DNA from: Pontivivens ytuae
GTDB lineage: Bacteria; Pseudomonadota; Alphaproteobacteria; Rhodobacterales; Rhodobacteraceae
DNA: 64,000 nucleotides
Reading direction: 5' to 3'
Assembly (NCBI RefSeq): GCF_015679265.1
Contig: NZ_CP064942.1
Coordinates: forward strand, 3,700,001-3,764,000
A program made the position numbers and the translations under genes. The notes under the pieces were generated by a model. It saw nothing but the letters and a program-made list of their open reading frames with translations, was not told the DNA's origin and ran no database searches. Shown here one piece after another: positions 60,622 through 64,000 of the stretch (positions are counted from its first letter, which is position 1; the number at the start of each line of letters is the position of its first letter).

Positions 60622-61641
60622 TCAGGCCGGCTCGTCCTGCGGGATCGTTTCGGCGTAGATGTCGGTGTAGAGCTCTTCGAGCGCGGGCTCCGGGCTGTCC
60701 TGGGAGAACTGCGCCGCCTCGTTGACGATGCCCTTGATCTCCTTGTCGACGTCCTTGAGCTCGTCCTCCGTGGCGTGCTTGCCGGTCAGCAGGAGCTGCT
60801 TGACGTGCTCGATCGCGTCGCGCTCCTCCCGCATCTTCTGCACCTCCTCGCGGGTGCGGTACTTCGCCGGGTCCGACATGGAGTGGCCGCGGTAGCGGTA
60901 GGTCTTGATCTCCAGGATGTAGGGGCCCTTGCCCGCGCGGCAGTGGGACACGGCCTTCTCGCCCGCCTCCTTCACCGCGAGCACGTCCATGCCATCCACT
61001 TCCTCGCCCGCGATGCCGAAGGCGGCACCCCGCTCCCAGTAGCTCGCGGACTTGGTGCCGCGCTTCACGGACGTGCCCATGGCGTACTGGTTGTTCTCGA
61101 TGACGAAGATGCAGGGCAGCTCCCAGAGGGCGGCCATGTTGTAGGTCTCGTAGACCTGGCCCTGGTTGGCCGCACCGTCCCCGAAATAGGTGAAGCAGAC
61201 CGTGTCCTCGCCCCGGTACTTGTTGGCGAAGGCGAGGCCCGCGCCGATCGGCACCTGCGCGCCGACGATGCCGTGGCCGCCGTAGAACTTCTTCTCTTCC
61301 GAGAACATGTGCATCGAGCCGCCCTTGCCCTTGGAGTAGCCGCCCTCGCGGCCCGTGAGCTCGGCCATCACGCCCTTGGGATCCATACCGCAGGCGAGCA
61401 TGTGCCCGTGGTCGCGGTAGGAGGTGACACGGCTGTCGCCCTCCTTCGCCGCCGCTTCCAGGCCCACCACCACGGCTTCCTGTCCGATGTAGAGGTGGCA
61501 GAACCCGCCGATCAGGCCCATGCCGTAGAGCTGGCCGGCCTTCTCCTCGAACCGGCGGATCAGGAGCATGTCGCGGTAATATTGAAGCAGGTCTTCCTTC
61601 GACGCATTCGGCTTCTTCGCCGCAGTCTTGCGGGTCGCCAT
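60622..61641 (-). CDS. pdhA: Pyruvate dehydrogenase E1 alpha
   Basis: 339 residues. The TPP motif is GDGAANQGQVYETYNMAAL to IENNQYAMGTS; phospho-loop-like YRYRGHSMSDPAKYRT follows. Start at ATG 61641 behind GGGGAGG; a second ATG 10 codons earlier lacks a site. First gene of pdhA-pdhB-(58517)-pdhC. Confidence 0.97.
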   Translation of the reverse strand: MATRKTAAKKPNASKEDLLQYYRDMLLIRRFEEKAGQLYGMGLIGGFCHLYIGQEAVVVGLEAAAKEGDSRVTSYRDHGHMLACGMDPKGVMAELTGREGGYSKGKGGSMHMFSEEKKFYGGHGIVGAQVPIGAGLAFANKYRGEDTVCFTYFGDGAANQGQVYETYNMAALWELPCIFVIENNQYAMGTSVKRGTKSASYWERGAAFGIAGEEVDGMDVLAVKEAGEKAVSHCRAGKGPYILEIKTYRYRGHSMSDPAKYRTREEVQKMREERDAIEHVKQLLLTGKHATEDELKDVDKEIKGIVNEAAQFSQDSPEPALEELYTDIYAETIPQDEPA

Positions 61642-61768
61642 TCCGTACCTCCCCAGGTCGTTCAATATCAAACTATCCGCAGTCTAACGCCGCGTCACGA
61701 CGATTGCACCCCCGCAAATGACGGAGCGGCATTCGCCCTGTGCAAGGCAGGTAGAGCGTTTTGTAAGG

Positions 61769-62113
61769 CTATCGAATGACGATTTCGTCCGGGCGGGCAT
61801 AGCCCAGGACGTGCCGCGCCCGCTCGTCGAGCAGGTCGAGGTCGAGGAAATCGTCCGACAGGCGGCGCGTGCGGTTGGTGAGCCCCGCCGCCTCATCCTG
61901 CAGGCGGGCAAGCGTCACTTCGAGGTCGCGCGCCTCCTGCTCCACCTCGATCAGACGGCCCATGCCGTGATTTCCCTGGAGCGCCGCATAGGCGAAATAG
62001 ACGATCAGCGTGAGCACCGCGAAGGAGAGCACCGCGTCGCCCAGGGCGCGCGCCGGAAACCGGGCGGTGATCGTGCGAAGCAAGGTCATCGGGGGCTCAA
62101 CTCTGCTGCTCAT
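61769..62113 (-). CDS. Septum formation initiator family protein (FtsB/DivIC-like)
   Basis: 114 residues from MSSRVEPPM, chosen because GGAGAG precedes it; ATGs at 62137 and 62089 are alternatives. One membrane segment at about 25-43, then a coiled coil (EVEQEARDLEVTLARLQDEA) and the family end RRLSDDFLDLDLLDERARHV-LGYARPDEIVIR. It links the FtsL-FtsQ division complex. Location before pdhA is common in alphaproteobacteria. Confidence 0.88.
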   Translation of the reverse strand: MSSRVEPPMTLLRTITARFPARALGDAVLSFAVLTLIVYFAYAALQGNHGMGRLIEVEQEARDLEVTLARLQDEAAGLTNRTRRLSDDFLDLDLLDERARHVLGYARPDEIVIR

Positions 62114-62217
62114 CCGGCCTCTCCGGGCCAGTGACATGACTATGCCAGAAGTGATTCGCCCTGTGAATCCCCTCAATGGCGAAAATAGGGCCGGGCGTGC
62201 AACCCGGCCCCGAATTG

Positions 62218-62994
62218 TCACACCGCGCCCTGCACTTGTGACCAGGCACTCGCATTCTGCTCCAGATGCGCCAGGCTGGTCGTGCCGGGGATGACCACGA
62301 TGTTGGGTGCGCGCTCCAGCAGCCAGGCGAGGGCCGCCACCGGCTCCAGCGCCGCGCCGTGCTTCATCGGATGCGCGCCGAGCGGGCCATAGGGGATGAA
62401 GGCGATGCCGCGCTCGGCGGTGTAGTCCACCAGCGCCTCATGCGCCCGCTCCGCACTGTTGAGCCGATTCTGTACGCTCGCCACCGGCCCGACGGCGAGC
62501 GCGCGGTCGAGCGTCTCGCGATCCACGTTGGACAGGCCGATATGGCGGATCAGCCCGTCGTCGCGCGCCTGCACCAGCGCCTCCATCGAGGTCTCGACGG
62601 GCACCTCCGGGTCGATCCAGTGAAGCTGGAACAGGTCGATCACGTCCCGGCGCAGGTTCACCCGCGCGTCCTCGATCTGCTGGCGCAGTGTGGCGGGCGA
62701 GGCGTCGCGTTTCATGCGGTCGGGCGCGAACTTGTCGATCCCGCCCTTGGTGGCGAGCACCACGTCACGCTCCGCCAGCGCCTCGCCCAGCAGCCGGTCG
62801 GCATGTTGCGGTCCATAGGCCCTTGCACTGTCGAAGAAATTCACGCCCAGATCCGCCGCGCGGGTCAGGAGCGCCTTGCCGCCCTCCCAATCGGGATAAG
62901 GGCCGAAATTGCCCGGCTGGCCCGTCAGGCGCATCGCGCCGAAGCCGATCCGGTCGATGGTCAGGTCGCCGCCAAGCTTGAAGGTCCGGTCCAT
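62218..62994 (-). CDS. Aldo/keto reductase
   Basis: 258 residues. The tetrad is D55, Y60 (FDSARAYG), K83 (LATKGG) and H125 (FQLHWIDP); the C-terminal cofactor part includes IVVIPGTTSLAHLEQNASA. NADPH-dependent reduction of aldehydes or ketones; substrate unknown. GAGGAGAAAG precedes the ATG. Divergent from the LysR gene, with an operator-like palindrome between. Confidence 0.93.
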   Translation of the reverse strand: MDRTFKLGGDLTIDRIGFGAMRLTGQPGNFGPYPDWEGGKALLTRAADLGVNFFDSARAYGPQHADRLLGEALAERDVVLATKGGIDKFAPDRMKRDASPATLRQQIEDARVNLRRDVIDLFQLHWIDPEVPVETSMEALVQARDDGLIRHIGLSNVDRETLDRALAVGPVASVQNRLNSAERAHEALVDYTAERGIAFIPYGPLGAHPMKHGAALEPVAALAWLLERAPNIVVIPGTTSLAHLEQNASAWSQVQGAV

Positions 62995-63086
62995 GGTCTT
63001 TCTCCTCTCATCCGGCATCATCGCCGTTGGAGGAGATATGCGGGCCGAGCGGTTCCTTCTGTAGTGCGTGTTGTAGCCATTCTGCT

Positions 63087-63101
63087 ATACGTCTGACGTA
63101 T
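63087..63101 (+). promoter_or_regulatory. Palindrome ATACGT-CTG-ACGTAT at LysR start
   Basis: A perfect 15-base inverted repeat, with the LysR-type T-N11-A shape, covers the first two bases of the lysR start codon. The gap to the divergent aldo/keto reductase start is 92 bases. It is a likely autoregulatory site that may also control the reductase. Confidence 0.5.
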
Positions 63102-64000
63102 GAGCCAGCCCACCGACCGCCTCACCCTGCTTGCCACCTTCGCCCGCATCGCGGAGCGGGGCTCGATCTCCGCCGCTGCGCGCGATCTCGGCATCACGCA
63201 GGCCACGGCCTCGCGCCACCTGCAGGATCTAGAGGCACGGCTCGGCACGCCGCTCGCCCGTCGCACAACCCATTCCCTCGCCCTGACCGGGGAGGGGGAG
63301 GCGGTGCTGGCCGAGGCGCGCGCTCTGCTGGCGGGGTGGGAGGCGCTGGTCGAGCGCCACGCCCAGGATGAGATACGCGGCCGCCTCTCGGTCGTCGCCC
63401 CGGTCGCGCTCGGCCAGACCGTGCTCACTGATATCGCGGTGGAGTTGGCGCGAACTCACCCGGCCCTGCGCATCGACTGGCGGCTGGAGGACGCGCCGGT
63501 CCGCCTCGCTGAGCTCGGCAGCGATTGCTGGATCCGCGTCGGCCCGGTTCCCGACGACACCCTCGTCGTGCGCTCGCTGGGGCAGGTCGAACGGCTGCTG
63601 GTCGCCGCCCCCGACCTATCCGGACCCCTACAGCACCCAAAGGCAGCGGAAACCCTGCCGCTCCTCGCCCTCGATCCCTTCGAAGGGGGCCGCATCGCCC
63701 TCATGAACGGCGCGCAAAGGCAGGAGATCGCGCCGCCCGTCACCTTCTCCACCAACAATATCGCCGCCCTGCACCGCGTCGCGCTCAGCGGCGCGGGCAT
63801 CGCGGTGCTGCCCTATTGGTACGTGGCCGATGACCTTCAGGCCGGCCGCCTCATCGACCTGCTGCCCGACTGGCGCGCGGCGGAGCTCACGGTCAACGTG
63901 GCATTCCCACCGGGCGCCCAACGGCTCCGCCGTCTCGCCGTCTTTCTAGATGCGGTGGAGGCAGGTCTGCCGAAAACGCCGGGGATCAGCGCGCCCGGAT
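63100..64000 (+). CDS. LysR-family transcriptional regulator (3' truncated by window edge)
   Basis: At least 300 residues: MSQPTDRLTLLATFARIAER, with the helix-turn-helix at about 22-49 (SISAAARDLGITQATASRHL). The effector domain from about 90 (GRLSVVAPVALGQTVLTDIA, NNIAALHRVALSGAGIAVLP) is essentially complete. The frame is open to the last base, so only the end is unseen. It probably controls the divergent aldo/keto reductase. Confidence 0.92.
   Translation, partial: MSQPTDRLTLLATFARIAERGSISAAARDLGITQATASRHLQDLEARLGTPLARRTTHSLALTGEGEAVLAEARALLAGWEALVERHAQDEIRGRLSVVAPVALGQTVLTDIAVELARTHPALRIDWRLEDAPVRLAELGSDCWIRVGPVPDDTLVVRSLGQVERLLVAAPDLSGPLQHPKAAETLPLLALDPFEGGRIALMNGAQRQEIAPPVTFSTNNIAALHRVALSGAGIAVLPYWYVADDLQAGRLIDLLPDWRAAELTVNVAFPPGAQRLRRLAVFLDAVEAGLPKTPGISAPG

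Noticed and set aside
59290..61779. 829-codon plus-strand open frame
   Set aside because: Antisense to pdhB and pdhA; no start signal and His/Arg/Gly-rich.

Overview
The window is G+C-rich chromosomal DNA from an alphaproteobacterium, most probably a Rhodobacteraceae (Roseobacter-type) genome. Protein content and gene order both support this: sufD/sufS with YIP1-family proteins, pdhA-pdhB-pdhC with lipoyl domains on both E1-beta and E2 and an FtsB-like gene beside them, rpsF-rpsR-rplI next to fabD-fabG-acpP-fabF-mltG, and remains of an RcGTA-type gene transfer agent (GTA) cluster ending at cysE. I see no rRNA or tRNA genes, CRISPR array, complete insertion sequence or replication origin. The genus is inference. 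Layout, left to right: (1) 1-5.1 kb: 3' part of sufD, two YIP1-like membrane genes, sufS, a repeat-rich gap, a ClpP-type protease and a small membrane protein. (2) 5.1-11 kb: periplasmic penicillin-acylase-family enzyme, a beta-hydroxyacid dehydrogenase, and a YqiJ-like/flotillin pair. (3) 11-21 kb: a gap with a small ORF and an amber-interrupted pseudogene, an RND efflux pair, then TPR protein-bamB-der, a conserved outer-membrane-assembly/ribosome-biogenesis synteny block. (4) 20.7-25.4 kb: poorly known genes, including four tandem paralogous exported proteins. (5) 25.4-36.2 kb: bioY, a DUF1284 protein, purF, cvpA, radA, a PqiA-like pair, mlaF-mlaE-like genes, alr and dnaB. (6) 36.3-41.6 kb: accessory genes: a metalloprotease with a membrane partner, a TetR regulator divergent from a small membrane protein with a clear operator, an autotransporter-type barrel protein and a triple-repeat exported protein. 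(7) 41.6-48.9 kb: repeat-rich DNA holding a P-loop kinase between two direct repeat copies, the rpsF-rpsR-rplI operon, two OB-fold (BOF-like) paralogues and fabD-fabG-acpP. (8) 48.9-55.6 kb: fabF, mltG, a GTA remnant and cysE. (9) 55.6-64 kb: a DUF2125 protein, the pdh operon with an intruding lower-G+C membrane gene, ftsB, an aldo/keto reductase and a divergent LysR regulator cut by the window end. Working together: sufD/S make Fe-S clusters (PurF also looks like an Fe-S enzyme); fabD/G/acpP/F are the fatty-acid elongation core; pdhA/B/C make acetyl-CoA for it; bamB, mlaE/F, mltG and alr serve the envelope. The most unusual object is the 820-codon frame at 51488-53950. It joins the ATPase half of a GTA large terminase directly and in frame to the C-terminal half of the GTA gp15 baseplate/host-specificity protein. 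This is best explained by one internal deletion that removed portal, protease, capsid, adaptor and tail genes. The other standout is the four-gene paralogue array at 22.6-25.3 kb. Several interspersed palindromic repeat families fill most of the larger gaps.
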